Source: Candidatus Babeliales bacterium
GTDB taxonomy: Bacteria > Babelota > Babeliae > Babelales > Vermiphilaceae
DNA length: 37,918 nt
Reading direction: 5' to 3'
Assembly: GCA_020050795.1 (NCBI GenBank)
Contig: JAGVKD010000006.1
Coordinates: 1-37,918, forward strand
The notes beneath the pieces were generated by a model. The model saw nothing but the letters and a program-made list of their open reading frames with translations, ran no database searches and was not told where the DNA came from. A program made the translations under genes and the position numbers. This document shows, piece by piece, positions 18,089 to 26,506 of the stretch (position 1 is its first letter; each line of letters begins with the position of its first letter).

Positions 18089-20362
18089 ATGAAAAAATAT
18101 TTTCTTATTTTGTTTCTCCTATCAACACATCTTATTCACACAGATGGAGGCATATTAGTCCAAGACGGTTTTGCCAGTGCATTTGTTCCGCCATCAGAGG
18201 GTCACACCACTCGCCTTTTTGATATTTATCTGCCACCGCATTATGCCGAAAGCACTGAACGTTATCCTGTTGTCTATTATTTACCCGGCCTTGGTACCCG
18301 CTTGGAACAATTATCCTTAGCCGCAGGCAACACCAACATTTTAAATGATATTATTTGTAGAAACATTGTGGTTCCTATGATTGTGATACACGTTGATTCC
18401 ACACTCTTTGATGGCATTAATCCTGACACAGGAAAATGGAGTTATTTGGGCAGTTGGTACGTTAACTCGGAGTTAAACGGCCAATGGGAAAATTACATGA
18501 TTCAAGAACTGATTCCGTATGTTGATGCCAACTACCGCACAAAAGCATCTGTTGACTTTCGTGGCGTCTCGGGCCAATCAATGGGTGGATACGGCGCATA
18601 TTTCCTAGGCACAAAATATCCTGAGGCATTCTCAAGCCTCATGGCCTTAAGTGGCACACCATTCTGGGCTTATATAGATACCGATTTAGCCCAGCCAGGA
18701 AACCAAACTTTTCTTGTTAATAGCTTTGTCCTGCCTGAATTGCCACCTGATAAATCACTAAGCCCTGACAATGGGCCAAACACGTTCAACTTTTTTACCT
18801 ATTCGGCAGCGCTGAGTCCTAACCTTACCGAAGATACGCAATTTACCACATCATTCTCTGTCGATATGCCCTTCTTTGTTAATGGTGATGGCACCGTTCA
18901 AACTATTCCTGGTACTTTTTATGGAGCAGATCCCTCAACAGGAGCACCGCTCACATTCACCGAATCGCTTATTCTAGATTTCTCGGTCATCAATCGATGG
19001 ATTGAGAAAGATCCTTATTTCTTGATGGATAGCGCGATTGATACATTATCTAAACAAACAATTTTTTTCGATGCAGGCACTATTGATCTTGCAAACAATA
19101 CCGGCGCACGAATTATCTCGGATAAATATGCAAGCCTCGAAATTGATCATGAATATTTGCTCAACACAGTAGGACATGCTGATGATCTCGTGGTGCCAAT
19201 ACTGACTGCGCGAGATCGTACCGTTTTTCAAATGATGTCGGCACACTTTGCAACTGCAGGCGCCACTCGAACACGACTTGTTGGCAATGGATCAATAGTG
19301 CTCCAAAATGGTGCCACCATGACTATCAACAAAGGCGACATTGTTGGTATTGAAACAGCACCAGATCTTGGTGTTTCTCAAACAAATTTCACCATATCAA
19401 TTGGAAACAATTCAAGCCTAATTATCGGCACCAAAACAGTTCCCGGCGGTGCGCTGCAAATTGGTAACTCCTATAGCAAGGCACGATCACTCAATCCTCC
19501 ACTTTCAAATGACGAAGTGCGCGGATCAATATTGATCAATGGTAGCAATGCACTGCTTGAAGTGGGCCTACAAGGTCTCTTGGGTTTTGGGTGCGGCACC
19601 GATGGTCAAGATCCTAATCAGCCAAATTTTTTCAGTGCAAGTGGCTTGACCAATGTAAAAGCAACGCTGTTTGCCATACAACAAGGCACATTCCGCCAAG
19701 ATCAGATTGCATCGGGACTCGAAACTGATGCCGCATTATTAGCAATTGGACCAAACGCATCATTCTCGTTCAGCATTGATCCGAGCAAAGCGAGAATGTA
19801 TGGCGGTGGAAACTTGATTGCATTTCCTGATGGATGGCGCACACATCCTCTGATTGAAACAACTCCGGGTGAACTGCTCCCTAATGGCGAACGGGACATC
19901 ATTAGTACCAATCCAAATGCCATAGATCCTTTTTACAAAGAGCCGATCGCGTCTAAATACTATTATTTTGATCATCGTCTTGTTGGCATTCTATCCTCAT
20001 CAGAGCAATTGGATGATAATATCAATCCAACACCATTCCAATTACTCAATGAAGCATCAGTGCAAAATGTTTTTAATTATTTTGATATCAATCAATATTT
20101 GGTTGAATATTCAAAAGAAGCAGCAATCGGTACTATCAGCAACAACACTCGCATTGATTATTTGGATATCGCCACCAGTGGTTCCGCTGTTATCATGCGA
20201 GTTGATAAAGCAAACCTACCAATCGGCACCAACCAACAGATCGATTTCGGGAAGATACTCAAATTAGGAGCTATTGGTGTTTGGGTCGAAACGCTCAATG
20301 GCCAACGCACCTTAGTACGTGTCTACGATCTCGAGCCAGACCAAACGCCTCCTACTTTTTAA
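18089..20362 (+). CDS. Exported esterase (alpha/beta hydrolase) with a long solenoid-like C-terminal region
   Basis: The 757-residue protein has a signal peptide (about 1-18). Residues about 25-385 form a domain of the esterase D/PF00756 type: RYPVVYYLPGLG at 58-69, ELIPYVDANYRT near 140-151, and the nucleophile motif GQSMGG with Ser164. Candidate triad partners are an aspartate in IFFDAGTIDL and a histidine in VGHADD. From about residue 390 the protein changes to short Gly/Asn/Ile turns such as GNGSIVLQNGATMTINKGDI and GNNSSLIIG, which look like beta-solenoid rungs, followed by a globular end. This fusion of a hydrolase with a solenoid tail is uncommon. The substrate cannot be read; an ester on host or surface polymers is plausible. 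It is last in the operon with the barrel gene. Confidence 0.82.
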   Translation: MKKYFLILFLLSTHLIHTDGGILVQDGFASAFVPPSEGHTTRLFDIYLPPHYAESTERYPVVYYLPGLGTRLEQLSLAAGNTNILNDIICRNIVVPMIVIHVDSTLFDGINPDTGKWSYLGSWYVNSELNGQWENYMIQELIPYVDANYRTKASVDFRGVSGQSMGGYGAYFLGTKYPEAFSSLMALSGTPFWAYIDTDLAQPGNQTFLVNSFVLPELPPDKSLSPDNGPNTFNFFTYSAALSPNLTEDTQFTTSFSVDMPFFVNGDGTVQTIPGTFYGADPSTGAPLTFTESLILDFSVINRWIEKDPYFLMDSAIDTLSKQTIFFDAGTIDLANNTGARIISDKYASLEIDHEYLLNTVGHADDLVVPILTARDRTVFQMMSAHFATAGATRTRLVGNGSIVLQNGATMTINKGDIVGIETAPDLGVSQTNFTISIGNNSSLIIGTKTVPGGALQIGNSYSKARSLNPPLSNDEVRGSILINGSNALLEVGLQGLLGFGCGTDGQDPNQPNFFSASGLTNVKATLFAIQQGTFRQDQIASGLETDAALLAIGPNASFSFSIDPSKARMYGGGNLIAFPDGWRTHPLIETTPGELLPNGERDIISTNPNAIDPFYKEPIASKYYYFDHRLVGILSSSEQLDDNINPTPFQLLNEASVQNVFNYFDINQYLVEYSKEAAIGTISNNTRIDYLDIATSGSAVIMRVDKANLPIGTNQQIDFGKILKLGAIGVWVETLNGQRTLVRVYDLEPDQTPPTF

Positions 20363-20416
20363 TCATCGGAAAACAGATTTCTTCATAGGCACCCCATTTC
20401 AATTTATGGCCTTCCA

Positions 20417-20446
20417 TTGAGATTCTCCCTAGAAAACCATTACTAT
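20417..20446 (+). promoter_or_regulatory. Putative sigma70-type promoter for the exported protein at 20493
   Basis: TTGAGA (20417-20422) and TACTAT (20441-20446) are separated by 18 bases. Transcription would begin near 20453, giving a leader of about 40 bases. Assigned by eye only. Confidence 0.4.
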
Positions 20447-20492
20447 GGAAAATAGAAATAACCTTTTTAAAAACTTTTCTGAGGGGGAGAGA

Positions 20493-21452
20493 ATGAAGGG
20501 ATTCAAATATGTTTTGGCGATAGCATTTCTGTGCACCGCCTTTATTGCTAATGCGGCTACAATCCGCACCTACAACAACACGGGTCAAAATATACGAGTG
20601 CACGTCAACGACCAGGTGCAGGATGTGAAGAAAGATAATAAGAGCGGAGTCTATTGGAATGTAGGCCTTAATCCTATCACTCAGGTTTGGTGGGAAGAGC
20701 TTGATCGAAGTGGCAATGTGATGGCTAGTTGGATTGCTACTAAAGCCAGAATGGACACCATGGCTGTTGAAGGCAACGTTGGCTTGGCAGCAGGTGGTAA
20801 ATATGTGTGGAACAAGACATTATATAATGCTTCAAACTCATATAGAAACCCGCAACTCTTGGCCGCAGAAGGGCAAGCAATGATGATTGACTTCATTAAA
20901 TCGCAACCCAAGGAAGAACAAGTTTGCTGGACCTTTGCGATCACACTTGGATCGGCAAACCCCAGCGGCATGGAAATGATAAAAAATAACTGCTTGAAAG
21001 AGAAACCTGAAGATCAAAAGAAACTCTTTATTGCACAATTTGCAACTGCGCAAGCGGTAGCACAAGGTAAAACGCCCGCTCCAATGCCTCAAGATGTCCA
21101 AACTTTATATGACAGAGTCGTTGGTGGCTGGCTTCTTGCCCCGGTCAGAGTAAATATGTCAGCGGTAACAATGGCAAAAGATGAAGTCATAAAGCCACTG
21201 AACTATAACTCAGCAACTCTCGGCATACTTTTGGGCAACGAAATAGATACTGACGCTATGGGGAAACTTAAAGGCAGTCTTGTCGCGCTTATATTAGGCA
21301 TTGTTCTAAGCATAATCACGTTCGGCGGTGCTTCAGGAATAACAGCGGTAGGAGTCGCTGGATTAGTGGCCGAAGTTGCTACCAATATTGCAACAACGGT
21401 ACCTGATCTTGTGTCAGCAGGCATGGCATTGCAGAAGGAAGGACAAAAATAA
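20493..21452 (+). CDS. Exported protein with a C-terminal hydrophobic Gly/Ala-rich region
   Basis: The product is 319 residues when started at the ATG at 20493, which follows a strong GAGGGGGAGA ribosome site; an ATG at 20445 would add 16 polar residues before the signal. Residues 1-20 are a Sec signal peptide (cleavage after NAA). Residues 21-110 are beta-rich with several tryptophans. The middle is helical with two cysteines. Residues about 262-310 are hydrophobic and rich in Gly, Ala and Val (LVALILGIVLSIITFGG), enough for two membrane-crossing helices with a short turn. I do not recognise the family. An exported protein that inserts a hairpin in a membrane is one reading; the other is a periplasmic protein with a buried hydrophobic core. 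Confidence 0.7.
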   Translation: MKGFKYVLAIAFLCTAFIANAATIRTYNNTGQNIRVHVNDQVQDVKKDNKSGVYWNVGLNPITQVWWEELDRSGNVMASWIATKARMDTMAVEGNVGLAAGGKYVWNKTLYNASNSYRNPQLLAAEGQAMMIDFIKSQPKEEQVCWTFAITLGSANPSGMEMIKNNCLKEKPEDQKKLFIAQFATAQAVAQGKTPAPMPQDVQTLYDRVVGGWLLAPVRVNMSAVTMAKDEVIKPLNYNSATLGILLGNEIDTDAMGKLKGSLVALILGIVLSIITFGGASGITAVGVAGLVAEVATNIATTVPDLVSAGMALQKEGQK

Positions 21453-21494
21453 CCTGACTTCGAGCAAAAGGGCCGAAACATCCGAGTAATTACC

Positions 21495-21522
21495 TTGACA
21501 AAGGACCAGAAAAGCGTACCTT
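21495..21522 (+). promoter_or_regulatory. Putative promoter of tRNA-fMet
   Basis: A perfect TTGACA at 21495-21500 is followed after 16 bases by TACCTT (21517-21522), a weak -10 box. Transcription would start close to the tRNA 5' end at 21536. The -35 box is convincing; the -10 box is not. Confidence 0.45.
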
Positions 21523-21535
21523 GGTAACTGTATAT

Positions 21536-21612
<77 letters not shown>

Positions 21613-21621
21613 AGAAACTTT

Positions 21622-21651
21622 AAAGCCTCCCTTTTCACGGGAGGCTTTTTT
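21622..21651 (+). terminator. Terminator of tRNA-fMet
   Basis: A perfect 10-base stem (21622-21631 with 21639-21648) with a seven-base loop ends in a six-T run. It lies 10 bases after the tRNA. Confidence 0.92.
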
Positions 21652-21798
21652 GCTGCTCTTTTTTCCAACACGTTCTTTCTTCTGACGATTGCAACCCATC
21701 TCTCTGCCAATTTCTTGATTTATAAATCCCCCTTGCGTTATTACTAAGCAAGTCAAAGAATTGTCTATTTTTATACCAGAAATGGTAAGGGAGATTAC

Positions 21799-22653
21799 AT
21801 GAAGAATGTACGTATTTTGTCCTTAGTGGTCTGCGGTTCGCTGCTCTTGAATTCTACTGGCGCAAATGGATTGTCAGCGCTCCTATCAGCCGCAGAAAAA
21901 ATTGGTGCTGCTATTCCTACAATTATGAAAGTTGTTGGTGCCGTGGCCGCAGTTGGACAGATGGCAACTGGGATAGCAATAATGACTGGCGGTCAGAATA
22001 TCGATCAATCGGCTGCAGCCATGGCAGCTGGTATTTTTGGGGGTATTGGTGGTATTGCAGGAAGTTTCAACGCTGCTGGTGACGTGTTCGTAACAACCGA
22101 TCAGGAAATGGCAACACTGGAAGCAAACAAACAAAATCTAACCCACGTTATTCCAGCCGAAGCGCCTACAAACCCAGAAGGTAAAAATTGGGCAAAAATT
22201 ATGCTTCCTGCTGTTGATGGCCGCACCATGATCCAACTCCCTAAAATCACAAGCGGAAGCCGCGCAGGACAAGATAATAAAATTGTCGTCCAACTAACTA
22301 AAGTATCTCGCACTGAAAAGGATAAATTAAAAAACTTCAAACCAGTAATCGAAGGCCAAGATGGTAACGTTGCAACAACTGTAGTCCCTGCCGCAAAACT
22401 AGTCTATAAAGTTACTTTCTATGGTATTATGAAAACTGACAACGGCAGTGGGATTGAGCTTGGCAGCATCATGCTCCCTACAAACCCTGGATCTCTTTTA
22501 GCCTATGTTAAACCAAATGGTGAGTTGAACCTCCTAGGCACAGCACAAGGTAACACAGTCTTCACTGAAATGCCTGCACAATTCACAGCACAAGAATGGC
22601 AAAAATTCCAGGCAAATAGAATGGCTGCGCAACAAGCTACAACCGCTCAATAA
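21799..22653 (+). CDS. Exported protein with an N-terminal Gly/Ala-rich hydrophobic region
   Basis: This 284-residue protein has a signal peptide (about 1-24). Residues about 25-95 are a long Gly, Ala, Ile and Met-rich hydrophobic stretch (IMKVVGAVAAVGQMATGIAI, then a second block near 70-92), which could make two membrane-inserting helices. The remainder (100-270) is beta-rich and soluble, with no cysteine. The last 15 residues are Gln/Ala-rich. AAGGGAG precedes the ATG. The composition of the hydrophobic region resembles the C-terminal region of the exported protein at 20493-21452, but the order of parts is reversed and I see no clear alignment. The family is unknown. A terminator follows. 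Confidence 0.7.
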   Translation: MKNVRILSLVVCGSLLLNSTGANGLSALLSAAEKIGAAIPTIMKVVGAVAAVGQMATGIAIMTGGQNIDQSAAAMAAGIFGGIGGIAGSFNAAGDVFVTTDQEMATLEANKQNLTHVIPAEAPTNPEGKNWAKIMLPAVDGRTMIQLPKITSGSRAGQDNKIVVQLTKVSRTEKDKLKNFKPVIEGQDGNVATTVVPAAKLVYKVTFYGIMKTDNGSGIELGSIMLPTNPGSLLAYVKPNGELNLLGTAQGNTVFTEMPAQFTAQEWQKFQANRMAAQQATTAQ

Positions 22654-22677
22654 CACACACTATCATTGCAACGAAAA

Positions 22678-22705
22678 AGAGCCGCTCAATGAGCGGCTCT
22701 CTCTT
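22678..22705 (+). terminator. Bidirectional terminator between convergent genes
   Basis: A perfect 10-base stem (22678-22687 with 22691-22700) with an AAT loop has T-rich sequence on the right and an A run on the left, so it can act in both directions for the genes ending at 22653 and 22728. Confidence 0.9.
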
Positions 22706-22727
22706 TTGAACAATGTCTCGATTATAT

Positions 22728-23474
22728 TTAGTTATAGAAACGCACCTTTGGCTCAATGCCTGGAGTATAGGTTCGTGTTTTATTTTTTTCATCACACAAA
22801 TATGGTCGTAGCATAGCAACTTGAACTGGACGTAAAGTGATCATCTCAGGTTCATCTTGCTTCGTTTTTGGATTCCAGATAAGCGCTCGGACCTTCACGC
22901 CCTTATTGCATGAGCACTTTAAAATCGCATCACGTAAATCATTCCAAGCAACCATCGCAAGCTGATCCATCTCTCTATAGCGCCACAGGTATGATCCTCG
23001 ACGGCGCTCATCAAAATTTTCTTTAATGTCACGTATTGCTGAATAAGAAAAATGGGTTATATAACCAACAATAATACGGTTACTCATACCATAAACCATG
23101 ATACTTTTCGTATTGTCATTTCGCGAATCAATATAATTGACCATTTTATTTTGGGACCAAGGAGAGATCATCTCTTCCCGAAATTCACGCGCCGCCGTAT
23201 CGTATGGTTTTTCGCCGTTATCACGACTACCACCGCCAGCACAGAATGTGCCCACATCCCATCCGCCAGCCTCACGGCCAAACAGCACATATTTCTTGGT
23301 CGAATGTCCTTGCTTGAGATCAAAAACGGGGAGCAAAAAAGCTGCACTAAAATGCACTGATTCCAGAGATTGGTGTCCGTGAACAGCAATCAAACTGGAC
23401 CCAAGCGTCAATATGGCAAGTAATGCAGACTTATAATTCAGATAAGATCCTACTGATTTCGCGAATCTATTCAT
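22728..23474 (-). CDS. Exported or membrane-anchored Nudix-like protein
   Basis: The 248-residue protein has a hydrophobic segment at about 16-32 after a basic N-terminus, consistent with a Sec signal or an anchor. A Nudix box follows at 82-104: Gly82, Glu88, then REFREE at 96-101, matching the GX5EX7REUXEE pattern with all metal-binding glutamates kept. The final glycine of the box is replaced by isoleucine. Nudix enzymes cleave nucleoside diphosphates linked to another group. Most are cytoplasmic, so an export signal is odd. The C-terminal third is basic and has two close cysteines. GGGG stands before the ATG. It follows the other Nudix gene by 85 bases but seems unrelated outside the motif. 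The fold is probable; enzyme activity outside the cytoplasm is untested. Confidence 0.75.
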   Translation of the reverse strand: MNRFAKSVGSYLNYKSALLAILTLGSSLIAVHGHQSLESVHFSAAFLLPVFDLKQGHSTKKYVLFGREAGGWDVGTFCAGGGSRDNGEKPYDTAAREFREEMISPWSQNKMVNYIDSRNDNTKSIMVYGMSNRIIVGYITHFSYSAIRDIKENFDERRRGSYLWRYREMDQLAMVAWNDLRDAILKCSCNKGVKVRALIWNPKTKQDEPEMITLRPVQVAMLRPYLCDEKNKTRTYTPGIEPKVRFYN

Positions 23475-23499
23475 GGAAGAACCCCGATTATTCTAATGC

Positions 23500-23527
23500 T
23501 TTATACTACTCACTCTACCATGTTTAA
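23500..23527 (-). promoter_or_regulatory. Putative promoter for the exported Nudix-like gene
   Basis: On the minus strand TTAAAC (23527-23522) and TATAAA (23505-23500) are 16 bases apart, upstream of the ATG at 23474. The -10 box is good and the -35 box is weak. Confidence 0.3.
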
Positions 23528-23559
23528 CCATGGCACAAAAGCACCCCCAAATAAAGGAA

Positions 23560-23979
23560 TCAATCCAAGAATTCCTGAGCCCGCTCAAGAGCCAGCTTGG
23601 CATTATTAAAAGTGAGCCGACTTTTCGCCTGCTCAAAAGGCAACCAAGCATAATCTATATGTTCATCAGAAAGTTGCACTTCCATAGTGTCACTTGAACC
23701 AACAAACATGGTAACAACTTTGTGTGCAGACTCTCCCCGTTGAGTAGTGAAATCATAAGAAAAGAAGGTTTCAAACCCAGGAATAATTTTAGTCTCTAAT
23801 CCAGTCTCTTCTTTCAGTTCCCGAAGGGCCGCCTGCTTTGTACTTTCACCAGGCTCAAGCTTGCCTTTCACAAAGTCCCAATGACCTTGCGGATAACGCA
23901 ACACAAGATACAATCGTTCGTCATCTTCCTGATGGAAGATCACAACTCCAGCAGAAAAAATTTCTTTACTCATCTTCAT
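23560..23979 (-). CDS. Nudix hydrolase, diadenosine tetraphosphatase-like
   Basis: The 139-residue cytoplasmic protein is a compact single-domain Nudix enzyme. The full box is present at about 39-61 (GKLEPGESTKQAALREL then KEETGL), with every conserved residue. The opening SAGVVIFHQEDDERLYLVLRY and the HWDFVKGKLEPGE segment are typical of the asymmetric Ap4A hydrolase group (NUDT2-like), which splits diadenosine tetraphosphate into ATP and AMP. The exact substrate is inferred from similarity of form. Its ATG overlaps the murJ stop by four bases, so the two are translated together, although no common pathway is evident. Confidence 0.88.
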   Translation of the reverse strand: MKMSKEIFSAGVVIFHQEDDERLYLVLRYPQGHWDFVKGKLEPGESTKQAALRELKEETGLETKIIPGFETFFSYDFTTQRGESAHKVVTMFVGSSDTMEVQLSDEHIDYAWLPFEQAKSRLTFNNAKLALERAQEFLD

Positions 23980-25532
23980 CCTAAGAAATAAACATCAACA
24001 CGACACGTATGGCGCAAACGATACAAGACATAGCCTAGCAAACCACAGAGTGGCGCAATCCACAACCAAAATCCCGCGCCCTGAAGCAACCAAATAGCAA
24101 TCGGGCTCGAACAAGCCGCAAGGAATTTTTGTATCGCAAAATATATGCCCAAAAATGGGACTGCACACAATGTGAGCTGAGCCATATAAAACAGCAAGAA
24201 GCGAACAATATTGCGCAGATACAAATTAAAGTTAAAGTGTTGCTGCAGGAAATAAAAAAGAAGAACTGTTTGCACACCAGCTGCCAGGCTCGTTGCCAGT
24301 GCAATACCAACGGCATGATACCGCGTCATGAACAACCAGTTGAGCAGCACATTGAGCAGCGTACCTACAATCGCCACAATGCCAGGTAACTTAGTTTCAT
24401 GCAGTGCGTAATAAACATTGCGCAGCACCTTGTTGAGTGCGGAAAAACACAGCCCAATCAAAAACGCATTTAAAATCAAACCAGCTTCACGTACTTGGAT
24501 AATCGTGAATTTTTTTCCCAGAAACAGTGTGTAGAAAATCTTTTCAGAGAATAGTGCCATCACAATGCCAACTGGGATCATCACCCACAAGACAAACTTA
24601 GTCGATTCTAAAAGATAGAAACTCAAACGTTTCGGCCTGTGCGTTCCAACACGAGAGAAGTGGGGCAGCAAAATGGTGGAAAATGCCGTTGCAAAAACAC
24701 CAAGAGGAATTCCCATAAAGCGATTGGCATAATAGATAAGTGCTATAGAACCTGCAGGCAAGTATGAAGCAAAACTGGTATCAACAAACAACCCAATTTC
24801 CTCTGCGCTCACACTCGGCAATGCTATGGTGAATTTAACGAGCACACGCCAGAATCGTGGCCACTCACTTTTGATCGTCGTTGAAAATGAAAATCCAAGT
24901 TTTTTATAGGCGATCACGTGCATGATAAATTGCACAAGCCCTGCAAATAAAATAAAGAAGCAGAGCCATTCAACAGTCAGCCCAAATTTCAGACACGCAA
25001 GCAGTGCACCAATAAAAACAACATTCAATAATACGGGCCCAAAAGCGGGCACAAAAAAATGGCCAATTGATTGCAATGCACCGGCAAGCAATGCACTGCT
25101 TGAAATGAATAAAATAAATGGCATCAAAATGCGCAGATAAGGAACTGCAGATAAAATCTGTTCTTCAGAAAATCCAGGAACGATAATGCGCAGCACAAAC
25201 TCGGCATACATCATCACCAGGCCGCACAGCAGCAGCAGTATTCCCTCGAAAACCAAAAAGCCAAGTGTGATCAATCGATTAACGGCTGCACGTCCATCAT
25301 CTCTGCCTGCTTGCACAATCGTGGGAATAAAGGCAGCAGACAGCGCGCCTTCTGCAAAAACTTTACGCAGTGAGTTAGGGATTTTATATGCCGTTAAGAA
25401 AATGTCACCAACGGCAGTTGCTCCTAGATAGCGAACGGTAAGCATCTCGCGGATAATTCCCAAGATGCGACTGAGCATGGTTGCGCCACTGACTTGCGCT
25501 GTCTTTTGAAGAATTGTCTTTTTTGTGAACAT
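23976..25532 (-). CDS. murJ: Lipid II flippase MurJ (MviN family)
   Basis: The 518-residue protein has about 14 hydrophobic helices and belongs to the MurJ/MviN branch of the MOP superfamily. MurJ moves lipid II across the inner membrane for peptidoglycan synthesis. The N-terminal segment TMLSRILGIIREMLTVRYLG matches the family's first helix with its conserved arginines. FAEGALSAAFIPTI and the later NRFMGIPLGVFATAFSTILLP are also characteristic. Length is typical (about 510-530). It shows that the cell makes peptidoglycan precursors. It lies 65 bases downstream of lolD and overlaps the Nudix gene. Confidence 0.95.
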   Translation of the reverse strand: MFTKKTILQKTAQVSGATMLSRILGIIREMLTVRYLGATAVGDIFLTAYKIPNSLRKVFAEGALSAAFIPTIVQAGRDDGRAAVNRLITLGFLVFEGILLLLCGLVMMYAEFVLRIIVPGFSEEQILSAVPYLRILMPFILFISSSALLAGALQSIGHFFVPAFGPVLLNVVFIGALLACLKFGLTVEWLCFFILFAGLVQFIMHVIAYKKLGFSFSTTIKSEWPRFWRVLVKFTIALPSVSAEEIGLFVDTSFASYLPAGSIALIYYANRFMGIPLGVFATAFSTILLPHFSRVGTHRPKRLSFYLLESTKFVLWVMIPVGIVMALFSEKIFYTLFLGKKFTIIQVREAGLILNAFLIGLCFSALNKVLRNVYYALHETKLPGIVAIVGTLLNVLLNWLFMTRYHAVGIALATSLAAGVQTVLLFYFLQQHFNFNLYLRNIVRFLLFYMAQLTLCAVPFLGIYFAIQKFLAACSSPIAIWLLQGAGFWLWIAPLCGLLGYVLYRLRHTCRVDVYFLG

Positions 25533-25597
25533 GTTTCACCCAAGATGAAAAGTGTGTATGCAAGACTGTGCTGAGCAAACAGTATAAGAAAAGTTAT

Positions 25598-26263
25598 TTA
25601 GAGTGCAATCAACTCCCCTTGCTCAAGCCGAAATGTATGCTGCATCGATTCGGCAACATAGGTATCGTGGGTGCTAATAATAACGCCCATATGAAATTGC
25701 TGCTGAAGCTTGAGAAGAAAGCTCATGATGTTGCGCCCTGTCTCTTTATCCAAATTGCCGGTCAATTCATCGGCAAGCAGAAAAGCTGGCTGATTAAAAA
25801 GTGCACGCGCAAGCGCCACACGCTGCTGCTGCCCACCAGAAAGTGAGGAAGGTCTCCTATCGGCACATTCGGCAAGGCCAACGGCTTCTAATAATTCCTG
25901 TGCTCGAGGGCGTGCAGTGAGCAATGAGGATCCCATAATCAGCCCGGGGGTCATTATATTTTCTAGCACTGATAATTCTCGAATGAGATAGGGCTGCTGA
26001 AAAACATGACCAATCGATTGATTCAAAAAATGGGCGCGTTCTGCCGCAGAAAAATGGGCAATGTTTTTAGTATTGAAAAAAACTGCCCCTGCAGATGGCT
26101 TATCAAACCCAGAGAGCAGATGCATCAGCGTGGATTTTCCCGTACCCGAAACACCCGATATCGCATAGGTCTTACCCTGCTCGAAAGTAATTGATATATC
26201 ACGCAAGACTTCCTGCCCACCAAAATGCTTGGTCAGTTTATCCGTCTGAATCGTTGTTATCAT
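25598..26263 (-). CDS. lolD: ABC transporter ATP-binding protein, LolD/MacB type
   Basis: The 221-residue protein is a stand-alone ABC ATPase of the LolD/MacB/FtsE class. Walker A is GVSGTGKST at about 37-45, the Q loop is VFQQPYLIRELSV, the signature is LSGGQQQRVALARAL and Walker B is AFLLADELTGNLD. LolD powers release of lipoproteins from the inner membrane; MacB-type proteins power export of other compounds. The absence of a fused membrane domain and the size favour LolD. No LolC/E permease is next to it, so the specific partner cannot be read. AAGGGG lies seven bases before the ATG at 26263. It is first of the lolD-murJ-Nudix set. Confidence 0.85.
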   Translation of the reverse strand: MITTIQTDKLTKHFGGQEVLRDISITFEQGKTYAISGVSGTGKSTLMHLLSGFDKPSAGAVFFNTKNIAHFSAAERAHFLNQSIGHVFQQPYLIRELSVLENIMTPGLIMGSSLLTARPRAQELLEAVGLAECADRRPSSLSGGQQQRVALARALFNQPAFLLADELTGNLDKETGRNIMSFLLKLQQQFHMGVIISTHDTYVAESMQHTFRLEQGELIAL

Positions 26264-26404
26264 ATGATTTCCCCTTCGTTTGAACGTTCCAGTCGCTCAT
26301 TTGCTTTAAATGCCCCTGGTAGATGGATAAATTCGCTTTTGTGAGTATTACACATCGTAATCGCCCTGGCCAAAACATTTTCACTTCACTCAACAAGCCG
26401 ATCG

Positions 26405-26434
26405 TTGTTTTTTGGACCCATGGGCCCGTAAACT
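26405..26434 (+). promoter_or_regulatory. Putative promoter for lon
   Basis: TTGTTT (26405-26410) and TAAACT (26429-26434) are 18 bases apart, about 70 bases upstream of the lon ATG. A near-palindrome lies inside the spacer. No CIRCE-type heat-shock operator is seen. The remainder of the 243-base gap between lolD and lon shows nothing else I can name. Confidence 0.3.
26414..26427. repeat. Near-perfect palindrome upstream of lon
   Basis: GGACCCATGGGCCC equals its reverse complement at 12 of 14 positions. It sits between the candidate -35 and -10 boxes of lon and could be an operator, or it may be chance. Confidence 0.35.
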
Positions 26435-26506
26435 GTTCAGTAGACATAAGGCTTGCCCAGAGTCGACGGTCTTGATCAGAGCTTAAAAATCGTAGGGGGG
26501 AACGCG

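Noticed and set aside
26238-26447. 69-residue minus-strand frame between lon and lolD
   Set aside because: It has no ribosome site, no recognisable family or signal peptide, overlaps the lolD start by 26 bases, and runs across the candidate lon promoter.
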